A DNA stretch of 64,000 nucleotides from Sciscionella marina DSM 45152 (GCF_000379465.1 NZ_KB905403.1:186181-250180); one strand, 5' to 3'. Counted from the first letter of the stretch, positions 15,986 through 23,959 are shown. Numbers and translations are program-made. The notes: generated by a model not told the origin, from the sequence alone.

Positions 15986-17347
15986 TCAGCGGGGAAGGGG
16001 TTGTCCCTTTGTCTCCGGGCCCACGAACCAGATCAGGCCGAGCGCGATCACGTAGGACGCCACACCGATCGCCGTCGCTGCCGTCGAGATGCTCCCGAGC
16101 AGGCTGATGAGCAGACCGGCGGTGAGTGTGACGAATGAGCCTGCGATCCGGGCAGAGTTGAACACCGCCGAGATCGCGGTCGCCCGTCCCACTGTGGGGA
16201 ACAGTTCCGGCATGTAGATCGGCATCCACGCGAACTGCCCCAGGATGAAGAACCCGGCGACGCCTGCGGCGACGAGGGCGATCCCCGGCGTCGAAACGGC
16301 GAAGAAGAAGATCGGCAGGATCAACGCCGAGCCCGCGTAGTAGACGAGCATGGTGGGTTTGCGGCCCCAGGTGTCGGCAAGGTAGCCCAACAGTAGGTAC
16401 CCCGGCACGGATGCGGCATTGAACACCAGGCCGCCGTTCGCGGACCATGCGCTGGCGGGCAGTCCCGTGTTCTTCGCGAGTTGGCCGATGTACTGCGGGA
16501 TCCAGGCCGACACGCTGTAGAGGCCGATGACCGACACCACGGTGATCAGGAGAAGTCGCAGCGCCCGCCGGCGCAGGTGCGGCCGGCTGAACACCGACGT
16601 GAACGGAGACCGCAAAAGCTCTCGGTCCGCCGGCCCGACCTGTCCACCGCCTGCCGCGGTGGCCTTGGCATTGCGCCTGCGTTCGCGGATCTCTGTCCAC
16701 ATCTCCGGGTCGTGGACGGTCCGGCGCACGTAGAGCACGATCAGTGCGGGCAGGGCGCCGATGAGGAACAGATACCGCCAGGCCGCGGAACCCAGCGGCT
16801 GAAGGAGAAACCAGGCCAGGGCCGCGAGTATGGCGCCGACCCCGAACCCGGACTGCAGTACGGCGGCTGCCCGTCCGCGGGAGCGGTCGGGCCACAGCTC
16901 GCCGATGAGGGCCGTCGCGCTGCCCCACTCGGCGCCAAGGCCCATCCCGGTGACGAAGCGCAAGGCCAGCAGCCACCAGTAGTCGGGCGCGATCGCGGTC
17001 AGGCCGGTGAACACCGCATACCAGAGGATCGAGATCATCAGGATGCGGCGGCGCCCGAGGTAGTCGGCTGCGAAGCCGGCGACGATCCCGCCCAGGGCCC
17101 ACCCCAGAAGGGTCGCGGCCACCAGCGCGCCGACGTAGGCGGGAAGTCGTTCGAGTTGGCCGCTGGTCCCCAGGTCGGTGACGGCCGCCGAACCAGCGAG
17201 GACGAGTGCGTACGTCTCGAACCCGTCGAACATCCATCCGAGCCACGACGCCACGAGTGCGCGGCGGCTGGTCCTGTCGATGCTGCGCAGGGTCGTGGTT
17301 CGATCGCGGGTGCCGAGCGGCGGTACGCCGCTCTCCAGGTCGGACAC
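15986..17347 (-). CDS. MFS transporter, organic-acid/aromatic-acid or sugar symporter type
   Basis: This 453-residue, 12-helix major facilitator probably imports the substrate of the adjoining catabolic block. The first helix carries GWMFDGFETYALVL, resembling the DGFD motif of the AAHS (aromatic acid:H+ symporter) group. The loop 2-3 motif is GFAADYLGRRRILM and there is a matching loop 8-9 motif (GYLADTWGRKPTML). GTG 17347 has AAAGGAGAG upstream. It lies 49 bases downstream of the ABM gene on the same strand, and both are served by the promoter at 17761-17789. The transported compound cannot be told from sequence. Confidence 0.85.
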   Translation of the reverse strand: MSDLESGVPPLGTRDRTTTLRSIDRTSRRALVASWLGWMFDGFETYALVLAGSAAVTDLGTSGQLERLPAYVGALVAATLLGWALGGIVAGFAADYLGRRRILMISILWYAVFTGLTAIAPDYWWLLALRFVTGMGLGAEWGSATALIGELWPDRSRGRAAAVLQSGFGVGAILAALAWFLLQPLGSAAWRYLFLIGALPALIVLYVRRTVHDPEMWTEIRERRRNAKATAAGGGQVGPADRELLRSPFTSVFSRPHLRRRALRLLLITVVSVIGLYSVSAWIPQYIGQLAKNTGLPASAWSANGGLVFNAASVPGYLLLGYLADTWGRKPTMLVYYAGSALILPIFFFAVSTPGIALVAAGVAGFFILGQFAWMPIYMPELFPTVGRATAISAVFNSARIAGSFVTLTAGLLISLLGSISTAATAIGVASYVIALGLIWFVGPETKGQPLPR

Positions 17348-17396
17348 GGTGCTCTCCTTTGCTCTCCGTTGAGCTGAAGACTCGACGTCCGGGTGC

Positions 17397-17708
17397 TCAG
17401 TCGAGCACGTCGACCGGGGCGAGAACGGTCACGTTGATCGGCGCCGCGAGCAAGTCCGGGAGCTGGGCCCGGTAGTTCTTGTAGTGCGTGGACGCGCGAT
17501 GTGCCTCCAAGGCAGACGAATCCTCGTAGCACTCGAGAAGGACGAACTCCGCACCGTCCTCCTGAGTGGTGAACAGGTTGTAGGAGTGGCAGCCCGCCTC
17601 GGCGCGGGTCGGAGCCACCATCCCCTCCAGCAGTGCCTGCAGTCGGCCGGAGGTCTCGGGCGTCGGGGTGAAGCGGGCGATCACGGTCACGGGGCTCTCG
17701 TCGGCCAT
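17397..17708 (-). CDS. Antibiotic biosynthesis monooxygenase (ABM) domain protein, YgiN-like
   Basis: This 103-residue single-domain protein has the dimeric ferredoxin-like ABM fold (VTVIARFTPTPETSGRLQALLEGMVAPTRAEAGCHSYNLF; FVLLECYEDSSALEAHRASTHYKNY). Relatives oxidise quinols or polyketides without a cofactor, or serve in stress protection. The conserved pattern Y-N-L-F/E..Y.....AH..S.HY is intact. It starts at ATG 17708, downstream of a strong promoter, and is followed by the MFS transporter. A truncated copy of its 3' end lies at 15740-15845. Confidence 0.88.
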   Translation of the reverse strand: MADESPVTVIARFTPTPETSGRLQALLEGMVAPTRAEAGCHSYNLFTTQEDGAEFVLLECYEDSSALEAHRASTHYKNYRAQLPDLLAAPINVTVLAPVDVLD

Positions 17709-17758
17709 GGTGTCTCCAGTCGGTTGGGTGGGGCGCCTCTTGCGTCCCTCTGGGTAAT

Positions 17759-17789
17759 ACGTTATAAAACGTCTTATGCATCATGTCAA
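17759..17789 (-). promoter_or_regulatory. Consensus-like promoter with overlapping inverted-repeat operator
   Basis: On the minus strand, TTGACA (17789-17784) is separated by exactly 17 bases from TATAAC (17766-17761), close to the sigma-70/HrdB consensus and unusually strong for this window. An inverted repeat, ACGTTAT-AAAACGT (17759-17772, one mismatched pair), covers the -10 box. A related sequence (ATACGACTTATG) lies at the GntR start, 17869-17880. The divergently encoded GntR protein is the obvious candidate to bind here and repress the ABM-MFS genes. Confidence 0.65.
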
Positions 17790-17877
17790 GACCGAGTCGC
17801 AGGCGGCCCACCCGGCGCCTGCTCTCACAGGCATGTCGCGGCGCGGCGGGCCACCTCCGCCGGGTTCAATACGACTT

Positions 17878-18708
17878 ATGACATCCCCTGAAGACTTCGG
17901 ACCGCGCCTCGACCTGACGGACGCCGACCTGCGGATCCAGCGCGGTCGAACCTCGGCCACGGCACAGCTGGCCGAACAGATCAAGGCGTTGATCGTCAAA
18001 CAGCAACTGCCACCGGGCGCACGGCTGCCCACCGAGAAGGAGTTGATCGCGGAGTCCGGTCTGAGCCGGATCACCGTCCGCGCCGCGGTGGGCGCCCTCG
18101 AGCGTCAGGGCTGGGTCGTGCGCAAGCAAGGGCTGGGCACGTTCGTGTCCGAACCGCTGGACCAGGAGCTGTCGTCCGGGGTCCGCACGATCACGGAGGT
18201 GCTGCTCGATCGCGGTGTCACGCCGCAGATCGAGGTCATGAGCTTCGGAGTCGAGCCCGCATCGGCGTACGTCGCGCGGACGCTCGGGGAGCGTGAGGTG
18301 CTCACCATCCGCCGCCGCTACGGCGACGGTGAGCAGCCCGTGGCGTTGGTGACGATCCACCTCCCGACCTGGGTGCGCGAGGCCGCCGAGCCGTTGCGTT
18401 CGGCCGAACCGGCCACCGAGACCACCTACACGATGTGGGAGCAGCGGCTGGGCACGCGCATCGCGGAGGCCCGGCACGAGATCCACGCCGCAGGCGCGTC
18501 CGCGGATGTCGCGGTGGCGCTGGGCGTCGACGAGGGCGCACCGGTCCTCGTCCTCGATCGCGTCAGCTTCGACCACGACAACCGGCCCCTGGAGGTCGTG
18601 GTCTTCCACTACCGACCGGATCGCTACGGATTCTCGGTGACGCTTCCCCGTGTCATCGCGGACGGGACGGTCGGCATGACAGAGAGAACAGAAAGGTTGC
18701 AACAATGA
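17878..18708 (+). CDS. GntR-family (HutC/UTRA) transcriptional regulator
   Basis: This 276-residue regulator has an N-terminal winged helix (LAEQIKALIVKQQLPPGARLPTEKELIAESGLSRITVRAAVGALE, the GntR signature in parts, then RKQGLGTFV). Its C-terminal UTRA ligand-binding domain ends in the characteristic PLEVVVFHYRPDRYGFSVTL. The HutC subfamily usually responds to a small pathway metabolite. ATG 17878 is chosen because family similarity begins near LRIQRG; upstream in-frame codons run into the promoter region. The stop overlaps the next gene's ATG (ATGA), so the regulator is co-translated with the LLM enzyme it probably controls. Confidence 0.88.
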   Translation: MTSPEDFGPRLDLTDADLRIQRGRTSATAQLAEQIKALIVKQQLPPGARLPTEKELIAESGLSRITVRAAVGALERQGWVVRKQGLGTFVSEPLDQELSSGVRTITEVLLDRGVTPQIEVMSFGVEPASAYVARTLGEREVLTIRRRYGDGEQPVALVTIHLPTWVREAAEPLRSAEPATETTYTMWEQRLGTRIAEARHEIHAAGASADVAVALGVDEGAPVLVLDRVSFDHDNRPLEVVVFHYRPDRYGFSVTLPRVIADGTVGMTERTERLQQ

Positions 18709-19754
18709 CCGACGCCGAACCCGGCACACCGAAGCCCACTCGCGGGGGCGGCCCGCACGTCGGCCTGATCCTCGCCCTCACCATCCGCGGCCTGTCCGTG
18801 GGCAACTATCCGGACATGACCCGCGTCGCGCAGACGGCGGAGTCCCACGGGTTCGACTCGGCGTGGCTGTGCGACCACTTCCTGACGCTGAGCCCCGACG
18901 ACTATGTCCGCGACGCCGGGATCACCGACGGGGCGAACGGGGACGCGCCTGCGGTGGAGGGGCCGTCGTCGATCCCGCTCCTGGAGTGCTGGACGGCGCT
19001 GTCCGCGCTGTCGCGCGACACGACCTCGTTGCGTCTGGGCACCAGCGTGCTGTGTAACTCGTACCGCTATCCCGCCGTCCTCGCCAAGATGGCTGCGACC
19101 CTCGACGTGATCTCGGGCGGGCGCGTGGACCTGGGGCTGGGGGCGGGCTGGTTCCAGCAGGAGTTCGAGGCGTACGGGATCCCGTTCCCCTCGACCGGCG
19201 ACCGTGTCTCGGCGCTCGCCGAGTCGCTGCAGGTGATGCGCAGCGTCTGGACCGAGACCAACCCCCGGTTCAGCGGCGAGTTCTACACGATCGACGGTGC
19301 GATCTGCGACCCGCCGCCCGTCCAGCAGCCGCACCCGCCGCTGTGGATCGGTGGCGAGGGGCCGCGGGTCGGCCGCATCGCGGTCCGGCACGCGAACGGC
19401 GTCAACGTCCGATGGTGGCCCGCCGAGAAGTGCGCGCAGCGCCGGGCGCTGCTCGACCGCGAGTGCGAGGCGATCGACCGTGATCCCTCGACCTTCGAGC
19501 TGTCGGTGACGACATTGCTCGCACCCACCGAGTCGCCCGAGGTCCAGCGACAGCTGCGCGCGCGGTTCAAGTCGATCCCGGACAGCGGCCTGATCACCGG
19601 CTCCGCCCAGGCCTGTCTCGAGCAGATCAGCGAGTACCAGTCCGCTGGGATCAACCATTTTCTGTTCACGATCCCCGACGTGGCCGACTCCGACTATCTC
19701 GACATGGTGGGCGAGCAGATCCTTCCGCACCTCGGCACCGCCCAGCCCGCCTGA
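18705..19754 (+). CDS. LLM-class flavin/F420-dependent oxidoreductase
   Basis: This 349-residue luciferase-like TIM-barrel enzyme oxidises or reduces an organic substrate with reduced flavin or F420. Motifs: ESHGFDSAWLCDHFLT, LRLGTSVLCNSYRYPAVLAKMAATLDVISGGRVDLGLGAGWFQQEFEAYGIPFPS in parts, and PPLWIGGEGPR. The GAGW...E....G pattern is common in F420-dependent members. An F420:NADP oxidoreductase-like gene three genes downstream supports F420 as cofactor, but FMN cannot be excluded. ATG 18705 overlaps the regulator stop; GAAAGG at 18691-18696 is the ribosome-binding site. Confidence 0.85.
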   Translation: MTDAEPGTPKPTRGGGPHVGLILALTIRGLSVGNYPDMTRVAQTAESHGFDSAWLCDHFLTLSPDDYVRDAGITDGANGDAPAVEGPSSIPLLECWTALSALSRDTTSLRLGTSVLCNSYRYPAVLAKMAATLDVISGGRVDLGLGAGWFQQEFEAYGIPFPSTGDRVSALAESLQVMRSVWTETNPRFSGEFYTIDGAICDPPPVQQPHPPLWIGGEGPRVGRIAVRHANGVNVRWWPAEKCAQRRALLDRECEAIDRDPSTFELSVTTLLAPTESPEVQRQLRARFKSIPDSGLITGSAQACLEQISEYQSAGINHFLFTIPDVADSDYLDMVGEQILPHLGTAQPA

Positions 19755-19788
19755 CCTCCGCACACACCCGCCGAAAGTGAGCCGCACC

Positions 19789-20529
19789 ATGACCTCCGAT
19801 GTGACCTCCCGGTCGACCGAGACCGCCGGTGCCCAGTACCTCCGTCCAACCGAGTACATCGACTCCGACCATCCGACCGTCGTCGAGACCGCACGCCGGA
19901 TCACCGAAGGCGCCACGACCGAGGTCGAGCGTCTGGGCCGCATCTACCACCACGTCCGTGATCTGCCCTACGACATCCTGGCCTCGTTCCGCTACCTCGC
20001 GAAGGGGCAGACAGCGGCCAGCGACGTCCTCGAGAACGGCGTCGCGTTCTGCATGGGCAAGGCCAGTTCCTTCACCGCGCTGGCCCGCGCCGCCGACATC
20101 CCGGCGCGCGTCGCCTTCCAGGCGCTGGACGCGCCGGAGATGGAGTTCCTGTCCCCGGAGGTGCGCGTGCTGTGGGGTGGGCCGGTCGGTCGCCCGCTGC
20201 CGTGGCATTCGCTCGGCGAGGCCTTCGTCGAGGGCCGGTGGGTCAAGCTCGACGCCACGATCGACGCGCCCACCGCCGCCGAGCTCGGCAAGCCTTACAC
20301 GGTCGAGTTCGACGGCCGGACCGACATTCCCACCGTCGAGGGACCGGTGCTGCGGGAGAACGGCAGCTACGCCGACTACCCCGCCGAGGTCGCGGACTGG
20401 TATCTGCGCCTGGCCCGCGAGGTGCTCGACGCGCTCGAATCGAGGGCGGCGCATGACCGCGTGGCCGCCGACGACGTGCTGTGGAGCGGGCCGGATCCCG
20501 AGCGCGTCCGCCGTCAGGCCGTCGCCTGA
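19789..20529 (+). CDS. Transglutaminase-like (papain-fold) protein
   Basis: This 246-residue protein has a transglutaminase-core domain with an apparent Cys88-His140-Asp155 triad: GVAFCMGKASSFTALARAADIPARV, PWHSLGEAFV, and GRWVKLDATID. Such bacterial domains act as proteases, amidases or acyltransferases rather than cross-linking enzymes. No signal peptide is present, so it is cytoplasmic. ATG 19789 is preferred to GTG 19777 because GAAAGTGAG at 19773-19781 serves it. It sits between an LLM enzyme and an aldehyde dehydrogenase, which suggests hydrolysis or transfer on a pathway intermediate. That role is inference only. Confidence 0.82.
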   Translation: MTSDVTSRSTETAGAQYLRPTEYIDSDHPTVVETARRITEGATTEVERLGRIYHHVRDLPYDILASFRYLAKGQTAASDVLENGVAFCMGKASSFTALARAADIPARVAFQALDAPEMEFLSPEVRVLWGGPVGRPLPWHSLGEAFVEGRWVKLDATIDAPTAAELGKPYTVEFDGRTDIPTVEGPVLRENGSYADYPAEVADWYLRLAREVLDALESRAAHDRVAADDVLWSGPDPERVRRQAVA

Positions 20530-20587
20530 TTTCCCTGCCTGACCTTCCCACCGCGTTCCCCCGCACCGACTCGAGAAGGACGTCACG

Positions 20588-21997
20588 ATGTCCGTTCGTC
20601 AGATCACCTCCGTCAACCCCGCGACCGAAGAAGTCCTGGGTCGCTTCGACCCGCACACCCCGGACCAGATCGAGGCGGCCCTCGCCAGGGCCGCGGCCGC
20701 GGCCGCCCAGTGGCGGTCGGTTCCGATCGAGGTCCGCGCCCAGCACTTGCACCGCGCCGCCGCCATCATGCGCGCCGACCGGGACAGGCTCGCCGCGCTG
20801 ATCACCGGGGAGATGGGCAAGCCGATCGCCGAGGCGGAAGCCGAGGTCGAGAAGTCCGCCTGGTGCTGCGAGTACTACGCCGAGCACGGTCCGGCGATGC
20901 TCGCCCCCGAGTCCGTCGAGACCGCTGCCACACGCAGTCACATCGCCTATGACCCGCTGGGTCTGGTGCTTGCCGTGATGCCGTGGAATTTCCCGCTCTG
21001 GCAGGTGTTCCGGTTCGCGCCGCCTGCGCTGCTCGCGGGCAACGGCGCCGTGCTGAAGCACGCGTCGAACGTTCCGCGTTGCGCCCTCGCGATCGCCGAG
21101 ATCTGGGAGCAGGCGGGCTGCCCGGCCGGGCTGTTCACCACACTGCTGGCCGGCCCGGACGCCGTGCCGGACCTCATCGCCGACGACCGCATCCACGCCC
21201 TGACCCTCACCGGCTCCACCGAGGTCGGCGCCCAGGTCGCGGCCATGGCCGCTGCGCGACTCAAGCCCCAGGTGCTCGAGCTCGGTGGCTCCGACCCGTT
21301 CATCGTGCTCGCGGACGCCGACATCCCCGCCGCCGCGGCCGCCGCCGTCTCGGCCCGGACACTCAACGCCGGGCAGAGCTGCATCTCGGGCAAGCGCTTC
21401 ATCGTCGAGGACGCGGTCGCCGCGGAGTTCACCGAGGCGTTCGCCGCGGGGGTCGCCGCGCTCACCGTCGGCGATCCGATCGATCGCGATGTGCGGATCG
21501 GACCGTTGGCGAGGGCGAGCATCCGCGCGGACGTGCTCGACCAGGTGCGCCGCAGCGTTTCGGCGGGCGCCAGGATCGTCACCGGCGGCACGGTGCCGGA
21601 GGGGCCGGGCTTCTACTACCGGCCCGCCGTCCTCGACACGGTCACCCCGGAGATGGCCGTCGCGGCCGAGGAGACCTTCGGTCCGGTCGCCGCGGTCATC
21701 CGGGCAAGGCACGCATCCGACGCGGTCCACATCGCCAACGCCACCGAGTTCGGTCTCGGTGCGGCCCTGTGGACCTCGGACCTCGATCGCGCGAACCACC
21801 TCGTGCCCCGCATCGACGCGGGTGCCGTGTTCGTCAACGGGATGGTCGCGTCCGACCCGCGTCTGCCCTTCGGCGGAGTCAAGCGCAGTGGCTATGGGCG
21901 TGAGCTCGGTGTGTTCGGAATCCGGCAGTTCACCAATGTCAAGAGCGTCTGGTTCGGGCCGGCGCAGAACGGCCAAGACCACCCGCTCAGCGAATGA
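20588..21997 (+). CDS. NAD(P)-dependent aldehyde dehydrogenase (succinate-semialdehyde dehydrogenase-like)
   Basis: This 469-residue ALDH-superfamily enzyme oxidises an aldehyde to the acid. Catalytic Cys265 lies in NAGQSCISGKRF and general-base Glu231 in LELGGSDPF. PWNFPLWQVFR and TGSTEVGAQVA form the cofactor site, and the C-terminus has LPFGGVKRSGYGRELG. Similarity is closest to short GabD/Sad-type semialdehyde dehydrogenases (~455-470 residues). Its likely job is oxidising an aldehyde released by the upstream LLM enzyme. The gene overlaps the preferred region of the next gene only if the latter starts at 21994. Confidence 0.9.
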   Translation: MSVRQITSVNPATEEVLGRFDPHTPDQIEAALARAAAAAAQWRSVPIEVRAQHLHRAAAIMRADRDRLAALITGEMGKPIAEAEAEVEKSAWCCEYYAEHGPAMLAPESVETAATRSHIAYDPLGLVLAVMPWNFPLWQVFRFAPPALLAGNGAVLKHASNVPRCALAIAEIWEQAGCPAGLFTTLLAGPDAVPDLIADDRIHALTLTGSTEVGAQVAAMAAARLKPQVLELGGSDPFIVLADADIPAAAAAAVSARTLNAGQSCISGKRFIVEDAVAAEFTEAFAAGVAALTVGDPIDRDVRIGPLARASIRADVLDQVRRSVSAGARIVTGGTVPEGPGFYYRPAVLDTVTPEMAVAAEETFGPVAAVIRARHASDAVHIANATEFGLGAALWTSDLDRANHLVPRIDAGAVFVNGMVASDPRLPFGGVKRSGYGRELGVFGIRQFTNVKSVWFGPAQNGQDHPLSE

Positions 21998-22026
21998 ACC
22001 GCCAAGCCGAGAACGAAGGAGCTCCC

Positions 22027-22752
22027 ATGGCATCCCCTCAGCCCGCGCCCCAGCTCGACGAGTCGTCCCAGCGCGCCGGAACCGTCGCCATCGTCGGCGG
22101 TACCGGCGCCCTCGGGCTCGGACTCGCGACACGGTGGGCGCACGCCGGAATCGACGTCCGTATCGGTTCGCGCCGTCCGGACGCCGCACACGCCGCCGCC
22201 GCGCAGCTGCCGGGCGCGTCCGGCGGGGAGAACGCCGCAGTGGTCGACGGTGCGCCGGTCGTGGTCATCGCGGTTCCGTTCAGCGCGCACGTCGAGACGG
22301 TGCGGTCGATCGCCGAGGTCATGCGGCCGGGTCAGCTGCTGATCGACACGACCGCCCCGATGGTGCCGGCCCGCCGCGGGCTTCGCCCCATCACCGTGTG
22401 GGCGGGTTCGGCCGCGGAACAAGCCCAGGATCTGCTCCCGGCCGGGGTGTCCGTCGTCTCCGCGATGCAGACGGTCAGCGCCGCGACCTTGCGGGACCTC
22501 GACCAGGTCCTCGACGAGGACGTGCTGATCTGCGGCGACAAGGCCGCCGACAAGGCAGTGGCCGCCGCGCTCATCGAGCGCATCCGAGGTCTGCGCGCGG
22601 TCGACTGCGGCCCGCTGGACATCAGCGGTGTCAGTGAGCGGATCACCGCACTGTTGGTCGGCGTCAATCGCCGGTACAAGACACATGCCGGCGTCCGCCT
22701 CACGGGATTGCCTGTGCCGCCGACGTGCGCAGGGCTCGGCCGTCCCGCGTGA
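22027..22752 (+). CDS. F420:NADP oxidoreductase-like protein (NpdG/FNO family)
   Basis: This 241-residue Rossmann protein resembles enzymes that reduce F420 with NADPH. Evidence: IVGGTGALGLGLATRWA (dinucleotide loop), IGSRRPDAAHAAA (Ser-Arg-Arg suited to the NADP phosphate), VVVIAVPFSAHVETV, SAMQTVSA, and the C-terminal NRRYKTHAGVRLTGL shared by FNO proteins. ATG 22027 with GAAGGAG at 22015-22021 is preferred to ATG 21994, which overlaps the ALDH stop. The last ~14 residues (PVPPTCAGLGRPA) are an extra tail beyond the usual end. It probably recycles F420H2 for the LLM enzyme; similar LLM/FNO pairs are known from picrate degradation (npd genes). Confidence 0.85.
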   Translation: MASPQPAPQLDESSQRAGTVAIVGGTGALGLGLATRWAHAGIDVRIGSRRPDAAHAAAAQLPGASGGENAAVVDGAPVVVIAVPFSAHVETVRSIAEVMRPGQLLIDTTAPMVPARRGLRPITVWAGSAAEQAQDLLPAGVSVVSAMQTVSAATLRDLDQVLDEDVLICGDKAADKAVAAALIERIRGLRAVDCGPLDISGVSERITALLVGVNRRYKTHAGVRLTGLPVPPTCAGLGRPA

Positions 22753-22856
22753 TCGCCCCAGCCCAGCGGAGCCGCACGCACACTCGGTACGACGAGCTCG
22801 CGTTGATCTTCCGCGGCGGGCCGGTCACGGCAACCCTCACCTGGCTCCGCGCCTGA
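22749..22856 (+). CDS. Possible 35-residue ORF coupled to the F420 reductase gene
   Basis: GTG 22749 overlaps the preceding stop (GTGA) and opens 35 codons (VIAPAQRSRTHTRYDELALI, FRGGPVTATLTWLRA) ending at TGA 22854-22856. The overlap style matches other real junctions here. However, it has no own ribosome-binding site and no family match that I recognise. It could instead be a degraded C-terminus from a frameshift or part of the block's right border. Confidence 0.25.
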   Translation: MIAPAQRSRTHTRYDELALIFRGGPVTATLTWLRA

Positions 22857-22866
22857 GGAGGCAGCC

Positions 22867-23811
22867 CTAGATGGGCCGCGTGGTGGTCAGGATCAGCTCC
22901 GCCGTGCGCAGATCGGTGACCAGGCGGTTGAACAGCCTCGCGTGCGCCGCCGCGATGATGCTGCCCACCTTGTCCGCGCCCGCGGCCACCGCGATGGTGC
23001 GGGGCACCGCCCGCAACTGGGCGGGGCTGATCCGCACCATGCGATCGCTGCCGGGGAAGACGACCTCCTCCCCAGCGGGGCCGAAGAAGTTCAGGCAGAT
23101 GTCCCCGACCGCGGTCTGCAGGCTCCCCGCATCCATCGGAATGGCCGCGGACATGGAACTGCGGGAGCTCGGCGGCGCACCGATCCCGATCAGTGCGACC
23201 TTCGCCCGGCCCCACATCTCGGTGACCTGGCAGAACTCGGGATCCTGGGCCAGGGTGGCGCGCATGACCTTGGACGGCATCGCCTGGGCGAACAGGAAAT
23301 GCGGCCGGGCCCCGGCCTGTTCGGCGATGGCGCGCACGATCTCGTTGGTCTGGTGCCACGGTTCTGGTTCGGATACCCCGCCGACGGTCGGTGCCACCTC
23401 GATACCGGGCAGCGCGGGCAGGGTGGTCCGGCTGAGTTCGTAGACGGTCTGGCCGGAGGAGACCAGCAGCACCTCCCCGGGAGACAGCGCGGCCTCGCGC
23501 AGCGCGGCGCCGACCGGTTCGGCGAGCGCGCTGATCGGCCCGTGCCCGAACGGGGCAAGCCAGACCCGTTCGATGCCCAGCGCCTCGGCCAGTAGTTCCG
23601 GGTCGGGTTCCACGGCGGGGGACCCCGGCTCGTGCACGGTGATCCGGACCATGCCGATCCGCCGCGCTTCGGCCAGCAGCCTGCTGACCGTCGGCCGGGA
23701 GACCGCGAGCCGCTCGGCGACGCGGGCCTGGCTCAGCTCCTCGAGGTAGTACAGCCGCGCGGCCTGATGCATCAGCCGTAGGTCACGGTGTGTGTGCTGA
23801 TCGGAACCCAT
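22867..23811 (-). CDS. SorC/DeoR-type sugar-binding transcriptional regulator
   Basis: This 314-residue regulator has an N-terminal helix-turn-helix (YLEELSQARVAERLAVSRPTVSRLLAEARRIGMVRI in parts) and a C-terminal SorC sugar-binding domain of the NagB fold (EVLLVSSGQTVYELSRTTLP; NEIVRAIAEQAGARPHFLFAQAMPS; VALIGIGAP). SorC proteins control polyol and sugar genes in response to phosphorylated sugars. ATG 23811 has GGGAGGAC at 23817-23824, so 13 upstream codons are dropped. It is divergent from the tetritol dehydrogenase operon, with palindromic sites between. Its stop is nearly back-to-back with the accessory block ending at 22752-22856. Confidence 0.88.
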   Translation of the reverse strand: MGSDQHTHRDLRLMHQAARLYYLEELSQARVAERLAVSRPTVSRLLAEARRIGMVRITVHEPGSPAVEPDPELLAEALGIERVWLAPFGHGPISALAEPVGAALREAALSPGEVLLVSSGQTVYELSRTTLPALPGIEVAPTVGGVSEPEPWHQTNEIVRAIAEQAGARPHFLFAQAMPSKVMRATLAQDPEFCQVTEMWGRAKVALIGIGAPPSSRSSMSAAIPMDAGSLQTAVGDICLNFFGPAGEEVVFPGSDRMVRISPAQLRAVPRTIAVAAGADKVGSIIAAAHARLFNRLVTDLRTAELILTTTRPI

Positions 23812-23835
23812 AGCGCCGTCCTCCCGGCCGTGCCG

Positions 23836-23880
23836 TGAACATATGTTCAAACCTGAACGGATGTGTTGACGGATGTTCAG
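23836..23880. promoter_or_regulatory. Operator sites between the SorC regulator and the polyol operon
   Basis: TGAACATATGTTCA (23836-23849) is a perfect 14-bp palindrome. A second pair, CTGAAC (23853-23858) and GTTCAG (23875-23880), shares the TGAAC half-site with wider spacing. TTGACG at 23866-23871 is a possible -35 for the rightward operon and lies inside the second pair. These are the likely SorC-regulator sites controlling both directions. SorC-family proteins are known to bind such interrupted TGAAC-like repeats. Confidence 0.65.
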
Positions 23881-23959
23881 CCCATGGTGATGCTAGGTGC
23901 GGCAGAAGTCCAGAGGGTTCGCACGAGACCAGCGCGACCCGTGCCAATGGAGGTACCAG

